DNA of 64,000 nt from Gonatopus flavifemur (lineage: Eukaryota > Arthropoda > Insecta > Hymenoptera > Dryinidae): NCBI GenBank assembly GCA_018340375.1, contig JAFFJZ010000003.1, positions 28,086,001 to 28,150,000 on the forward strand. The letters are read 5' to 3'. Within the stretch, counting starts at the first letter, position 1; each line of letters begins with the position of its first letter. Below are positions 1 through 12,401 of the stretch, piece after piece. A program made the translations under genes and the position numbers. The notes below the pieces were generated by a model that was not told the origin of the DNA, searched no databases, and worked only from the letters and a program-made list of their open reading frames with translations.

Positions 1-899
1 GCTTTGGACGACCATCAACGTCTACCGACGAGGGCCACGTCCAAAATATCAAAGATTTGGTACTTAAAAATCGTCGACTGACAATTAGAGACCTCGCTGA
101 TAGTGTTGGAATATCATTTGGCTCAGCCCAAACCATTTTGAAGGATGCTTTGTGTCTTAAACGCGTCAAGTCTCGATTGGTGCCAGAATCGCTCAATTTT
201 TTTGGAAAAGAAGCGTCGCGTTGATGTGTGTAAAACTTTGCTGTCTGATTATCAGGACCACTTGAAATGCATCATTACTGGAGACGAGACTTGGATTTAC
301 GCATACAACCCTGAAACCACCGACCAATCCAGCGAATATTGTGCAAAAGGTGAAGCAAGATCGAAAAGACCATGGCAAAGTCGATCGAAAATCAAGGTTA
401 TGTTGACAGTTTTCTTTGATTATCGTGGTGTGGTGCACTATGAATTCCTTCCACCGGGCCAAACTGTCAACAAAGAATATTATTTGAGCGTTATTCGTCA
501 GAAACGGTCGAAATTATGGACGAACAACTTTTGGTTCCTTCATCACGATAATGCACTGGCTTACACTGCATTGGTTCTCCGCGACTTTTTTGCCAAAACC
601 TCGATTCATATCGTCCCGCAACCACCGTATTTGTCTGATTTGACTCCGTGCGATTTCTGGCTATTCAGCAAACTCAAAAGGCCAATGCAGGGACGCCGTT
701 TTGACACGATTGAAGAGATAAAAACCGAATCGAAGGTCTTGAAGGTTATACCGAAAAAAGACTATTCCGACTGTTTCGAGGACTGGAAAAAGCGTTGGCA
801 AAAGTGCGTTTTATCGGACGGGGGTGAAATTGATTTGGAAGAATAAATAAAGAATTTACATTTTATAAACAAATTCACCTTACTTTTTGATCACAGTAG
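1..899 (+). mobile_element. mariner element, 5' end cut by window edge
   Basis: The 3' part of a mariner (IS630-Tc1-mariner) DNA transposon. The transposase-derived reading starts at the window edge and ends at 846. It is followed by a short AT-rich tail ending in TTTTTGATCACAGTAGTA, which looks like the 3' terminal region. The 5' terminal repeat lies outside the window, so target-site duplication cannot be checked. The copy is defective (see the transposase entry). Confidence 0.8.
3..846 (+). pseudogene. mariner transposase, frameshifted (DD34D)
   Basis: A mariner transposase would cut and paste the element at TA sites in the nucleus. The N-terminal helix-turn-helix part reads in frame 3 from base 3 to about 200. 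The catalytic part reads in another frame from about 203 to 846. The switch falls in a run of seven T at 197-203, consistent with a one-base insertion. The catalytic part shows GDETWI (first Asp), HHDNA (second Asp) and SDLTPCDFW, with exactly 34 residues between the second and third Asp. The stretch between YYLSVIR and KLWTNN looks several residues shorter than in typical mariners, suggesting a small in-frame deletion. An ATG at 145 opens only the downstream frame and would lack the DNA-binding domain. The copy is inactive. It differs from the other three mariners here (GDETW rather than GDEK-stop), so it is a separate lineage. Confidence 0.88.
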
Positions 900-3640
900 T
901 ACTTTTCTCATTCCAGCTTTTCCAGAGTGATTGGAGAACATTGAAGTCTGTCAAAACTGATCAGAAGCTTTGGCCCAATATTAGGAATTATGAACGGGTT
1001 TCGTCTCGAAGACCTCACACAGGGTTATGTGAAATATGATTCACATCTGGATGGTCTATGTAAAAGTAGTTTATTTGCCTTGGGATAAAAGTTCATATAA
1101 AACACCATGTAGGAGAAAATTCCACCGTGATGATGTTCTTATTTCGTGATTGCGTGATATCTTCCAGACTTACCTTCCTGTTCAGTTTTTTTACAGACAA
1201 GATTTTGTCTCCTTTGTGTAATTCATGTTGAACATTGAAAAGAAAGCCCCCATGTCCCAATCAGTAATTGAATTTATAATAAAATTTATTTATATCAATA
1301 TAATTCAAGGTTTTGAAATTCGACAAATCAGTGTAATGAAATATACGTAGCCACGTCATATAAAAAGAGTCATTTAAAACAATAATCATGACGATACAAG
1401 GAATTTAAGGAGTAAAGTCAATATTTCAAAAATAGATTGGAAACAAAGTTTATACGCGTGTGGTATTGAATTGGTTCTGCCACGCGACTGGGACAAAGTG
1501 AATATACAAAGACCGGTCCGGAAACTAAATGCTTATATTAGATTGTCAAACATTTCAGAGATCCTTTCTTCTCCGAACTCTGCGGTGTGCCTAACAGTCG
1601 TTGTCGATTTATTTTCCACGAACGTGATGAGTGTATCACGTTAAGTTCTTCATGGTTTTGAAATGCGTTATATATGGTCCCACACAAATCCAATATACAC
1701 ACACATCGACACTTAATTAATGACCAGACGTGGACGTTTTTCCTGTTTTATGTCAACAAATACCTTAAAATCTCTTATGTGAATTATTCATTACGATGAT
1801 GAATTTCTTTTTCATCTCTATAATATATATTTATCGAATTTTAAGGGGAAATCCACGAAATTATAATTCAGGTGCGAATACGTTAGAACTTTCGTCTTGA
1901 AAAATATTGATATCCTTCCAGTGTAGAACACTGGAAAATCTTGTAAGACACTTTTCCAAGTGATTGAGTCATAAGATTAGTTTCTCTGCATTCTTCCCGA
2001 TGACAACCGTAAAATGCATAGTTGAAATATTTCTTTGAACCTTACTCCCTGTATCGATGACGTCACCTCGGTATAGTATGGCTTTTGGCTTTGGGAGATA
2101 ATAACCATGAGAAAAAATGTACAGAGCAGACAAAGTGGTAGGTCAAACGAGAGGAGCAGAACTGCAGAAGAGAGGGAAGGGGCTTCACAGCGTGTGTCTA
2201 ACCATTTACTACCTGTGTGGTCTATTCCGAAGGCCCAAGCTTCTTTTTTTCTCCTTTCGTCGGTCCTCTTTCTCTCCTCTCTTATTCTTTCTTTTCTTTT
2301 CCCACATGTTCAAACACGATTAGTGCTTTTTTGTGTCTCTTTTAAGAATATATGCTGCTTTCAATAACTTTTGATTCGATACTCATGCCGATAATTGTTT
2401 TGGGATGAAACAAACAAGCTGCAACCATGATGAAATTATTATGCATGTGATCTGCTATAATTCGGATATATAGCAATTTCGCGGCGGCGGGAAGGAAGGA
2501 ATTTGTGGGCGAGTTAATGTTTCTTTTCCACGTATTTCGCCGAGTATTCTGTAGGCGATGTAAAGACGAATTTAAAAACTCTTGGATGTATAATTGAGGG
2601 TTAATCTAGTGTTCTTTCGAACATGATCCTTTTTTAAATTACATCATTAGAATCTCGTGTGATGTTAACAGCTTTGGGTATCGAGGCTTCTCGTTCTTAT
2701 CAGCACCTTGTTTTGACGTTTCATTCAAACGATGATAATTGTTGTTAATGTCGAGTTATGGGACTTTCACCCATCTCAGTTTCCCCAAAACCTCATTGTC
2801 GCTGTGATTCCAAGCGAATGAATCATTCAAGGATGTGCTGTCCACAATTCATAGCAGAATCCATTCACTCCATTTCGTATCAGTTTGGACATCTTCCTTT
2901 GAAGAACACTGTATCTACCGAAATTCATCTCAACCAGCATTTAGGATTCAGTTTTCTCATGAATGAGTCAGTAGGAAGATGTGCACGTTAGGGAACTGAT
3001 AGACTTTCACTGTAAAAACTGCTTAGCTCCCGTGACCGAAGATTCAGTGGAATACGACATCGAATGGAAAACAACGTAGCTATCTTAATGAAATTTTAAT
3101 TCCTCCAACTGAATATTGTTGTTAACCCTTTCAGGACCGCTGGCACATATTCGTGACATGAGTTTCGAAATTTTTCATGACAAATGTATTCGGTAAAGGT
3201 CTTTTCATTGTGGTTTATCTCAAAGAAAGAGGTCCCAGTATGCACTATGATTTTTCTCGCTGAGAAAATATATGTTTGAATAGAAAAAAAACTGAATAAA
3301 TTCATCAAGTTTTGAGAATCATCATTTTATTCATATTTTTTTTTTAGTAAAATACTAATATGACTAATATGATACTATATGTTCTTCTCAAAAGGACCCA
3401 GAAGGAACAATTCAAATATATCCTTGCACTTTTCAATTTCAGTAACAATATATGACAGACATTTTTTGTGTTCACCTTGCAAAATTGAGGGCGAAACCTC
3501 TTTTCAGGACGACAGCCCTAAATACGTACTGTACTGTATCTGATAAAATACAGGAGCTTGTAGATTAAGAAAATTTGCATTCTCCTCCTCTACGAACAGC
3601 CGTTATCTTATAGCAACTCAATTTTTATATTGGATATTTT
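900..3640. other. non-coding stretch, no gene recognised
   Basis: AT-rich DNA with only short random frames. A pyrimidine-rich tract lies near 2230-2300, inside the open frames at 2107-2367. Those frames have no recognisable protein and low-complexity composition. No tRNA-like, repeat or splice-linked coding structure was found. Confidence 0.5.
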
Positions 3641-3743
3641 TGGTCAAGATTTTTCTCAGTGTGGTTCTCATAAAAACGAATTTTCCAGTCGAACCCTGTG
3701 ATGAAAAAAATTCAAACATTATTAGCCAAGAACCAGCCAGGGG

Positions 3744-4125
3744 AAGAGTTGAATTGAATATTAAACAGCTAAATTTTGTATTCTCTTCGAATGAACTGTT
3801 TCATTTACATTTCAGGCAGCTACACTGAGAACCCAATTTCTGAAACTTGAAGAAAACTCCTTTGCCCTCATTCTAATAAATCTTGTCTCCAATGGAAAAA
3901 TTTTTTCATTGAATTGATATCACATTCTTCGGATTCAAGGAGGAATATGTTTTCAATTTGATGAAAACTTTTTCCATCTCACTGAATTTTTTTCCATTGA
4001 AAAAAACAATTTATTAAAATGAGGGCAAAGAAAAGTTTTCTTCAGTCTAAGAAATTGAAGGCTCAGTGTGAATTTCTATTTGCATCACCTAAACTTTAGC
4101 TGAAACAATTATATTTTAGTTGCGG
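3744..4125. repeat. MITE family C copy 1, 5' damaged, interrupted by family B
   Basis: Sequence on both sides of the family B element at 3823-4068 matches the intact family C element at 6679-6893. The left side carries TTGAATATTAAACAGCTAAA and a CATTTACATTTCAGGCAGC stretch. The right side resumes with CTAAACTTTAGCTGAAAC. The older element was therefore split by a later insertion at a TA. Its own left terminus is not clear. Confidence 0.6.
3823..4068. repeat. MITE family B copy 1 (246 bp, TA target)
   Basis: Begins after TA with CACTGAGAACCC and ends GGCTCAGTG. Internal inverted matches include GCCCTCATTCTAATAAAT on the left and its complement before the right end. Related copies lie at 8739-9010 and 37005-37222. 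No coding capacity. It is nested in a family C element. Confidence 0.75.
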
Positions 4126-4251
4126 TCTCCTCTGTTCCTGGGAATTTTTCAAGTTTGAAGAAATTTGCTGGGAAGTGTTTATTGGGATTTGTTCACAGGG
4201 ATATTAAGTCAGAATTGATAAGACATTTTTCGATGGATTCTAATGAATTAT

Positions 4252-4443
4252 AGAAAGAAATTTAGTTCCAAATCCCAAGTAAATAATTGTCACACGATAT
4301 ATTTTCCAAAATGTTCTGCAGCCGTTGACGTTTCGAGTCGATTCGACCCCTTTTCAAGATACAAAAAAGGGAGAAAATCGTAGAGTAGAGAAATCATTAT
4401 TGTGGTGAGTGGAACTTGGGATTTGGAACTAAATTTCTTTCTA
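4252..4443. repeat. foldback element, about 29-bp inverted arms
   Basis: Left arm 4252-4280 (TAGAAAGAAATTTAGTTCCA...) is repeated in reverse complement at 4414-4443, nearly perfectly. The interior is about 130 bp and contains no gene. It has typical MITE or foldback form. Confidence 0.75.
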
Positions 4444-4825
4444 CCCTTGAATCAACGAATTCCTATACCAAGTACGCCCCAACCAAGTCTAATCAATCAT
4501 ACGCACGCTGGAAATTTTCATTTGTTTTATATGAATAACTGTTAGATGTTGACATTTTGTTGGAATCCAACAAATAATATACATAAAAACATGAAAGTTT
4601 CCGGCGTGCATAATCAAGCAGAATCTATCAAAAAGGTTATATTCAGTTTATTATAACATAATACATTTTGATAAAATGTCAGAATTTGACAGAGTATGTT
4701 GGATTCATTCTTTTGAAATGCATAATTCATTCCCAGATTTTATTGAACCGTACATGCGAAAAGTCTATTGAATCAACATAGCATCTGAAATTGGGCAATG
4801 CTCTAAAAAAAATTCAATAAACATT

Positions 4826-5085
4826 TCGTGTCTTGCGATATCTTTTAGACAAGTTCAAAATGCCTTATGCAACAATTTCAGATGTCTTGAACTCTTCTTA
4901 CGTTTAAAAGATATCTACGAAGATGTCTTGGAATACATGTTTTAGAAATCTTTTGGATATCTTTTAGACATAAGAAGAGTTCGAAACATCTAAAAGACGT
5001 CTGAAATTGTTGCATAAGACATCTTGAACTTAAAGTGTTTGTTGGGAAGTCGATTAGATATCTAAAAGAATATCTTAAACGACGC
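4826..5085. repeat. self-similar palindromic element (iterated GATATCTTTTAGA)
   Basis: Arms 4852-4901 and 4971-5031 are inverted copies sharing CTTATGCAACAATTTCAGA and AACTCTTCTTA. The whole stretch is built from variants of AAAGATATCTTTTAGAC in both orientations, at least eight of them. A related fragment with the same motif lies at 35715-35840. Outer ends are uncertain. Confidence 0.65.
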
Positions 5086-5227
5086 ATTTAGGTAACTCGA
5101 ACATTGAAATTCATCTTTTAGATTTTCCGGTTGAAAATTCCCGGATACACAGGATGGTGAAATCCTGTCGACAAGTCGAGTCTTTAACAGGCCCATGTTA
5201 TCCTTCGAAGTCCCATTCGGTATTCCT

Positions 5228-5311
5228 TAGGTTTTTGCCCGGGAGACCACCCGGGTCCCAGGTTGACAGAGGTTCCGAACGGGAACCCGAGCGGTCTCAG
5301 GCAAAAACCTG
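5228..5311. repeat. short GC-rich inverted-repeat element
   Basis: Arms TTAGGTTTTTGCCCGGGAGA (from 5227) and GGTCTCAGGCAAAAACCTGA (ending 5312) are inverted copies. The interior repeats CCCGGGTCCC/GGGAACCCG variants. It is GC-rich against an AT-rich background. The same motif recurs in the 7.27-9.9 kb composite. Confidence 0.7.
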
Positions 5312-6678
5312 ACGAGTTGTAGGCGGTACTTTGCTGCGAGTGACAGCAATCGGTTGCAAAACAAATGAAAATACGCCTGGATAATGAGGATTAGCGCGAT
5401 CACAGTGATGAGTATTGTAATGAAATTCGTCAATGCTGACTGTTGGACAGTAATGAGGACTGGGAAATGCAGTACTGCATGGAATGAATTTGAGTTTCAA
5501 TGTATTTTTCTATAACCATTGCTGTTTTCTCTTTTTCATGATATTATTTAATCAGACACTTCCTAAATGATATTATATTGGCAAATTTGTCCCGTACGTG
5601 CTAGCAAAACAGTAATTCATAATGTACCTTTTCTCTGCACGTAACACGGATCCTGGGTGAGAATTCGACTACATTTTGTCGAGATGCAATAATTTATGCA
5701 CCTATCGCATGACAAAATATAACATTTTCTGATAATGTATGTCAAATCCATTCCGCATATTAAGGAAATTGAATTTTCATAATTGTCCGTCAGAATATAA
5801 TATAGTTTTCACAAATATCATATTACAAGATAGGGCCAGTACACCAGTGAATAAACGATTAAGCATTCGTCGCTATAAACTGCTACTTTTTTCAAATAAA
5901 ATTAATAAAATCACTTATTTTTGTGTTTTATATGAATCAAGAAAGCTTTCAGTATCATAAATTCCTTTGAATACCCATGGATCCGTTCTTAGCTCCAGAG
6001 ATATTCATGAAAATATGTAGATTTTTTCAATTCACCAGTGAATGAACAGCTTGAAAAGTGCATATTGTGAAACTCTGAAGGGATAATTTATTGTATAACA
6101 AATATCAATATCTCTTATACTAACATTTTCTTGGGTTAAATTAGATTCAAATTATTTTTTAATACATTTTATGGACAGTGTTGATTCACCGGTGCCCGTT
6201 CATTCAGTGCTGCACTCACCTAATTTAGGACATAGAATTTTCGTATTCATTATTGTTTAAAATATGATCCGATTTAAGGAATGACTGTGTAACAAAATGT
6301 AAACCTTTTTTACCCCTTGAACTTACATGGGTGGGCATCCAATACATCGAATGCTTATTGCAAGGAATGCTCATTGTACTCGTTGATTCATATTCTGAAC
6401 GCCGATAGACCGAAGTTCATTATGCCGAAAGCAAGCGGATCAGTCATTCTTATAGAATCCACAAGAAAATTGACGTTTCTATCCAATCAGATACATTCGG
6501 CATAATAATCTTTCGGCTCATCAGCGTTCGGAATATACATCTTCGGTACAATGAGAAAGAAGCAAGAAGAATTGGGTGTATTGGAGGCTCACCTCTTTCA
6601 AGGACTTGCCCGAGCAAGCGTTATATCGGCACTCGCTAGGTCCTCACTAGCCTTTGGTTAGATTCTCGTAAGGGCCTA

Positions 6679-6893
6679 CACTGAGAAAAAGGGTTTAGTT
6701 GAATATTAGACAGCTGGGTAATCTAGTCATTCTGAATAAAAATTTAGTTGTGCCAAATAAATTTCATTTTTCCACAGCTAAATTTAATAATTGCCTTGAA
6801 TAAATTGTTATATTCATATTTCAGACAACTAGACTTTCATTGACGCCAGCTAAACTTTAGCTGGGACAGCAGCTAGGTACTTTTCTTTCAGTG
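6679..6893. repeat. MITE family C copy 2 (215 bp, TA target)
   Basis: TA flanks CACTGAGAAAAAGGG on the left and CTTTCAGTG on the right. The interior is made of TAGCTAAATTTAG-type units in alternating orientation. No open reading frame of interest. Confidence 0.75.
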
Positions 6894-7050
6894 TAGACAG
6901 TTCCATGAATGGCGTTGCTGGGGTGTGGATTTGAGGAGGATGGTTTCTAACAATAGGTTGACACTTTTATTGACTTCAACGAGAAGAGTTTTATCCTGAA
7001 TCGGTGGATCATTGTCTTCTAACTTGACGGGAAAGAAGGTTCTCGAGTCA

Positions 7051-7268
7051 CACTGGGAAAAATATTTATTTGTAGAAATTAAATATTCAGTTAGATGCGA
7101 AAACTAATTACTTGTGGCGAATAAGTTGTTTATTTAGAAGACCAATTCATTTGAGGCAAGCATTCCATTATTTGATTCGATTAAATATTCCATTGATCTT
7201 AAGAAATATTTTATGGAGAGAGGACAAACAAACTATTCAATTGGTTCGAAAAAATTTTTTTTCCAGTG
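7051..7268. repeat. MITE, 218 bp, CA-flanked
   Basis: Left end CACTGGGAAAAATATTTATT and right end TTTTTTTTCCAGTG are imperfect terminal inverted repeats, each flanked by CA. The interior repeats AATATTTATTT-like words in both orientations. Confidence 0.65.
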
Positions 7269-7328
7269 CACGCCCAGACAGGGTTAAGTCCCCATTTGAG
7301 TCCCGTGCGAGACCCTGGTGGGTCCGGT

Positions 7329-8080
7329 CCCTAGTAGAAATATCACAAGTTCTTCCTCATGACTCATGAGTTATTCGCAGGGAAAAACTCATTAAAATAA
7401 AACTAGTGAACAACTAATGATTCACTTGTGAATCTTATCTGACTAGTGATGTTTGGATAAAACTTGTGAATTCTTGCAAGGTTAATTACTAAGATTCCAA
7501 ACATTACTAAGATTATATTTATACATTATTAACTAAAATCATTAATAAGCAGTTTTATTTATCAGATCATTGAATTCGCCAAATATTTATTAGATTTAGT
7601 TTTGGATTAATGAATTTTTCTGGATGACTGGTAAAAAAATGTTTCATGCATGTGTACTAAAAAAAATAATTAATCAAATTGGAAACATGTTTCTTTATTC
7701 TGAAAATAGAATCCTCTCCAGACAGTGTTCTTTTGAGGCAAGAAAACAATGTTGCTACCAGAAAACGAAATTCTCGAATGAAAAAATTCTCTGAGTTGAA
7801 GCAAATTTGTTCAAACTAAGAACATATTTGAATCAATTAGAAATTCAATAATAAGTTTTTATTTTTACCCTAATCATTCTGACAAGTGTCATGTTCGTTT
7901 CTAATAAGTTTCTCGTTAGATAATGATGACTGTTTCACTAGTTTTGATAAATTGAATTTAGTTAGTTGGAGTGTTACATTCTAGGGATTGCCCTGTAAGT
8001 TTTCTTCACTGGTGCCTCATGAGTAGAAGAGATAAACTCGTAAGTGCCTCATTGTTCACTAGCGAAAATTTCTACCAGGG
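7329..8080. repeat. foldback element, 752 bp, TIR CCCTRGTAGAAAT
   Basis: Left CCCTAGTAGAAAT (7329-7341) and right ATTTCTACCAGGG (ending 8080) are inverted. The interior is rich in ACTCATGAGT, CACTAGTG and AACTTGTGAA, all variants of one palindromic word. No coding gene. Confidence 0.65.
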
Positions 8081-8116
8081 GTGTATGATTTGGGGTAGAC
8101 CAGTTCAGGATACATA

Positions 8117-8383
8117 CACGGAGAAAAAGGTATCTTGAAAAATACCATAATTTATGGATTTTTGGCGTTGGTCTGGCCCGAGTCAAAATATTTACGTGAA
8201 GATACCTCTAAAAGTACCATAAAGGCTGGGACTTTTATGAGGAAGGTACCATACTTCTGTATAAAAGTCCAAGAAGTTATGGGACTTTTAGAGGTTCGTT
8301 CAAGTGAATATTTTGACTCGGGTCAGACCAATGCCAAAAATCCATAAATTATGGTATTTTTCAAGATATCTGTTTTCTCAGTG
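8117..8383. repeat. MITE family A copy 1 (267 bp, TA target)
   Basis: TA-flanked. Left end CACGGAGAAAAAGGTATCTT, right end CTGTTTTCTCAGTG. Long inverted arms include ACCATAATTTATGGATTTTT and its complement. Two more copies lie at 44349-44614 and 51019-51285 with the same length and architecture, so this is a real repeat family. Confidence 0.85.
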
Positions 8384-8652
8384 TATATGTCGATTGTCTG
8401 GAGCCCGAATGGGTTCTTGCATGGGATCTGGATGGAATTAGTGTGTAATCCGGTAGACTTGGACTCATCCATTCACTAGACCAGACCAGCACAGGACCCA
8501 TGTGATTCTGCTTTGGTATCAAGTAGGAACTTTCAACAGTTCAATTGGAAATTGGACAGGATTAAAAAATATTCATGCGGATTCAGATTCTCGCCCGAGA
8601 CTACTTGGATTCTTACCTATAGGACCCGCGTTCCCTTTCAGGCGCATGCATG

Positions 8653-9200
8653 CACGGAAAAAATTAGTGATCCAAATTTTCGTTGACTAGTATGTCACTT
8701 TTGGACGGAGCACAAACTCGAGAAGAATTTTTGCACTGCACTGAGAACCCGACTTCTTAGATTTAAAGAAATGTTCTTCGTCCTCATTCTGATAAATCTT
8801 GTTTTCAATGGAAAAGATAGTTCATTCCAATGAGAAAATTTTTCATTGAATTGAAATTATATTCTTCAAATTCAAGAAGGAATATATTCCTGTCTCAATT
8901 TGAAGGTTCTTTGTTTCAATCTGATGAAAAATGTTTCCATTGAAAAAAATATTTATTAGAATGAGGGCAAAGAAAATTTTCTTTCAATCTAAAAAATGGG
9001 GTTCTCAGTGTGGATTTTAATAATTCGTTCACTTTGTCCATTGTTTTACCAATGGAGTTCATTTTTCATTTTGATCGTCAAAAAAATAGAAAGGGTCAAC
9101 GAATTATTAAAATCCAGTGTACGAATTCTCCTTGAATTTCTGCTGAGTCCCGAAGTGGCACACTAGTCAAGGAAAATTTGGTTCACTAATTTTTTCCGTG
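8653..9200. repeat. foldback element split by a family B MITE
   Basis: Arms 8653-8738 and 9115-9200 (86 bp each) are inverted copies beginning CACGGAAAAAATTAGTGA, with TG on both outer sides. The centre holds a family B copy (8739-9010). It also holds a shorter inverted repeat (9013-9110, arms TGGATTTTAATAATTCGTT). Confidence 0.75.
8739..9010. repeat. MITE family B copy 2 (272 bp, TG-flanked)
   Basis: CACTGAGAACCC at the left end and GGGTTCTCAGTG at the right, with TG on both sides. Internal GCCCTCATTCTAATAAAT-type inverted arms match copy 1. It sits in the loop of the 8653-9200 foldback. Confidence 0.75.
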
Positions 9201-9376
9201 TGGGACCATTCGGGTTCTAATCCAGGATCCGTGGATCGGATCCAGGAGTACGGGTTACGTAGTGATCCTGGATCAGAATCCCGTCCATCCGGGAATTTTC
9301 ATTCACAAGGGTTCGACATTCCCGAACCTCCGGGTGAGTTCAATAAGGAACCCTGGTGATTCGGTGTGGGACCCCA

Positions 9377-9530
9377 CACAGAGACAAAGTATTTCTTTGA
9401 ATCGAAGAAATTGTTATTCGAATAAGTCGAAATTCGTTTGTATCAAAAAAACATTTATTTTTGTGGAAGAAATATTTATTTGGATCTATTCTAACAATTC
9501 CTTAGATTCAAAGAAATATATTTTTCTGTG
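9377..9530. repeat. MITE, 154 bp, CA-flanked
   Basis: Left CACAGAGACAAAGTATTTCT and right AGAAATATATTTTTCTGTG form terminal inverted repeats continuing into TTTGAATC. CA flanks both ends. The interior repeats AAATATTTATTT words. Confidence 0.6.
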
Positions 9531-9689
9531 CAGTTGATTTAGTAAAGAGCCACGTTGGTACAGTGTAGGACTCTAGTAGATCCAACCTATAGGTCCTGGA
9601 TTCGATCAGGATATACTAATATTCTGTATATCCCGATTGGATGTGATGTGAGACCCGGATGGACCAGTTCTGGATACATGATAACCGTT

Positions 9690-9809
9690 GATGGGGATCT
9701 TTCAAAAGAATCGATCATTTTTTATATAAAAATATATATAATTTTTATGAATCAAAATTCGATACTTTTCATATACAAAGAGGATCGATCTCTTTCAAGG
9801 ATCCCCATC
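9690..9809. repeat. short foldback element, 120 bp
   Basis: GATGGGGATCTTTCAAAAGA at the left is answered by TCTTTCAAGGATCCCCATC at the right. The interior AT-rich part also folds (ATATATAATTTTTATG region). Confidence 0.7.
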
Positions 9810-9949
9810 ACTAATGAGAAATCATTTTTTCCCTCTGTGGTATCAGTGCAGGACCCACATAGTCGCATGCGAGTCCTGCCCGGCGACAAACAAGTGTTTC
9901 ACGCAGGAATTCCTGTTTTCTATCCTAATGGAATGAATTGAACGATGAA

Positions 9950-12352
9950 TTGTATCTTAAAAAACTTCGTGTATTCGAATTGAAACAAAAAACTCCTTAT
10001 TATAACAAAATGCTATAGAAAATTGAATTTTGAAATCACAAACTGAATAAATTTACTATCCAATTGATGAGTGCATCGTCCACTACCTGTCACTCATCAG
10101 TCGATTATATTCAGCCTCAAAATTCGACGTCGTAGATCATTTTGTCGATAATACTTCTTTTTTACCGTATTTGTAATTTTTGTTTCTTCCGAACAGCATT
10201 ATCATGAAAACGAACTTCGATTATATTAATTATATAAAAACGATTGAAACCCGCTCCTCTCCGTTGGAGTAATGGTGAAATGAATATAATAAAAGTTTTG
10301 AAAGCGTCAATACTCGTCCCGTATTCTTCTTTCCAATAAAAACAACATTGATATTTCATACTTCTTCTTTATTTTCTTTTCGTATTCTGTTGCCAATTAG
10401 CATGGTAATCAGTGTCTCAAATTCTGTTCGATATAGAACAAACATAACGATGATTTATAAAACAGAAGATCGCTTTATCGCTGGAATCCAACAGTTTTCT
10501 AGAAGGATTTTAAAAACGAGCGGTATTAAATTATTAACATAAATTGAAATGTAAATTCCTCGGTGTGCAGTAAAAAAGAAATTCTCGAGAATCTTGGTTG
10601 TTTCCAAAAACTCTCGATCTGCCCAAACCGAATAGGAATATTCAAGTTTGTTAGATTTGAATTATTAACAAAGCACGTGTGTTTTGTCATTAACTTGGAA
10701 TGTATTTGTTTACATTATCGAACTCCTTCTCGTTCGAGTAGCATTTTACAAGGATCGTGGTCATTTTATCATACAATTTATATCGCACAGTTTTATATTA
10801 CTGTGCCATTCACGTGTTAAAACTGGTTACACCGAGAAGAAAAAATACATCTTTTTTCATCTTTATTAAAAAATTTTGTTTCAGGTATTTCTAATATCTT
10901 GTTCGGAATGTTCATTGTTCTCTTGTTATACGAGATGATGAACGATTATGTATTCCAAATGTATTCCTTTTGGAATGAAAATCAAATTTACGAGTAGTCT
11001 TTCGTGGGGATTATTCATCTATGAAACGTTGAGATTCTTCCTGAATCAAACGACGACGACGATGATGATGATGATGATGCTGGTCAAAAATTATATAATC
11101 ATGCATGTTTTGTAAGGAGGAAAAGAAGAGTATTGAAATCATATTCAAGAAACGTGATCAAAATGAGACACGCAAAATTGTATGCATAACTTAATAACAC
11201 CGTAGTAGCATCAGAAATGAGGAAAAGCAGGTGTTTTCATAGGGACCGCATTTATTGAAATTAGCATACGTTAATGATCACCTTATTTATTACGCTATGA
11301 GCATTTAGTTTTTTTCCCTTGTGAATTTTATTAATAGTTCCAATGTGTATTGCGAAGTCAATTCATAGTATATAATTATTTTCTCACCTTATAATCAAAT
11401 TACACGGACACCAGCGACGTATATCATTCAACTTCTTGGATTTGAATTTTCAAAATCAACACCTTTGGAAATCTCTAACGATTTCGTAACTCCAAAATTC
11501 GAGTCAAGTCTCGATCCGTCTATTTATATTCGATATAAAATAAAATTCTTTTCGGGGACGATTTAATGCATTATCGGAATAAAACATTTATATTTATGAA
11601 ACCGGTTCAAAGTTGAAGTTGAAGAACATGTGAAATGTAATTACACACTCCACGGAGAAGAAGATATAAATTCGTGACAAGCTATATAAGATTCTCGCGT
11701 ATAAATTTTTAACCTTTATGGGTCTGGCAATAAAAACATAGGGTGGGTATTGCGCCGGTAATTTGTATTTTTTTGAACGAAGTAGTAAACTTGAGGAAAA
11801 TATAAGCAAGAGTGTAGATTCAAAAAGGGATAACTTTCCCTTTATTCGAAGTTAAAATTCTTTGAGTGTGAACAAAACACATCGTCAATTGTTATAATTT
11901 ATTTTATTTTTAACTTCGCGTAAATCAACGAAACAGTTCTCAACAATTTTCTTTAATAATAACGATTTCTGTTCGTACATATAATTTTAACAAACGCGGT
12001 TAATGATGATTATTGACACAATGTTGTCTCGTATGATACTTGGGATTCTTATTTGGATTATCATTGATGCGATATTTCTTAATATTATGATGAAAAAACT
12101 TGATGTCTTTACGAAGGAATTCATTTGAATTTCAAATCCAACTAATGCTGAGCTGTTATTGAAACACTTTTCCGCTACTGTATATTCTAAAAACAATACT
12201 GAATTTCATCGAATCGAGATACATATTCATGCGGAAACTATACACACACGTGAATAGAATCGATGGAAAATATATTTCTGTGAATTTGAACAAACTGTAG
12301 CTGTTCTTTTTAACAAGAATTTTAATAAATTCTGATTTCTGTTTTTTCCTAG
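9950..12352. other. dpp upstream/intronic DNA, no coding gene seen
   Basis: AT-rich, with none of the MITE families found elsewhere in the window. Probably intronic or upstream of the dpp coding exons: a splice acceptor (polypyrimidine then CCTAG) ends at 12352, implying at least one non-coding exon further 5' that I could not place. A CGA/GAT microsatellite lies at 11051-11079. Confidence 0.5.
11051..11079. repeat. trinucleotide microsatellite (CGA)n(TGA)n
   Basis: CGACGACGAC followed by GATGATGATGATGATGATG. A simple repeat in non-coding DNA upstream of dpp. Confidence 0.9.
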
Positions 12353-12401
12353 GAGGGGCACAGAAGGTCTACGTGACTGGACGAAGCCATATCGCCACAC
12401 A

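Larger units (their letters stand above)
7271..9940. repeat. composite of GGACCC/GGATCCGG-rich element with nested insertions
   Basis: Between the nested elements listed separately, the remaining sequence (7271-7328, 8081-8116, 8386-8652, 9203-9376, 9533-9689 and 9810-9900) is one style: iterated GGACCC, CCCGGGT, GGATCC and TCTGGAT words in both orientations. The simplest reading is one large old element broken by about five younger insertions. Outer ends are not certain. Open frames inside (for example 9555-9941) are not gene-like. Confidence 0.5.
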
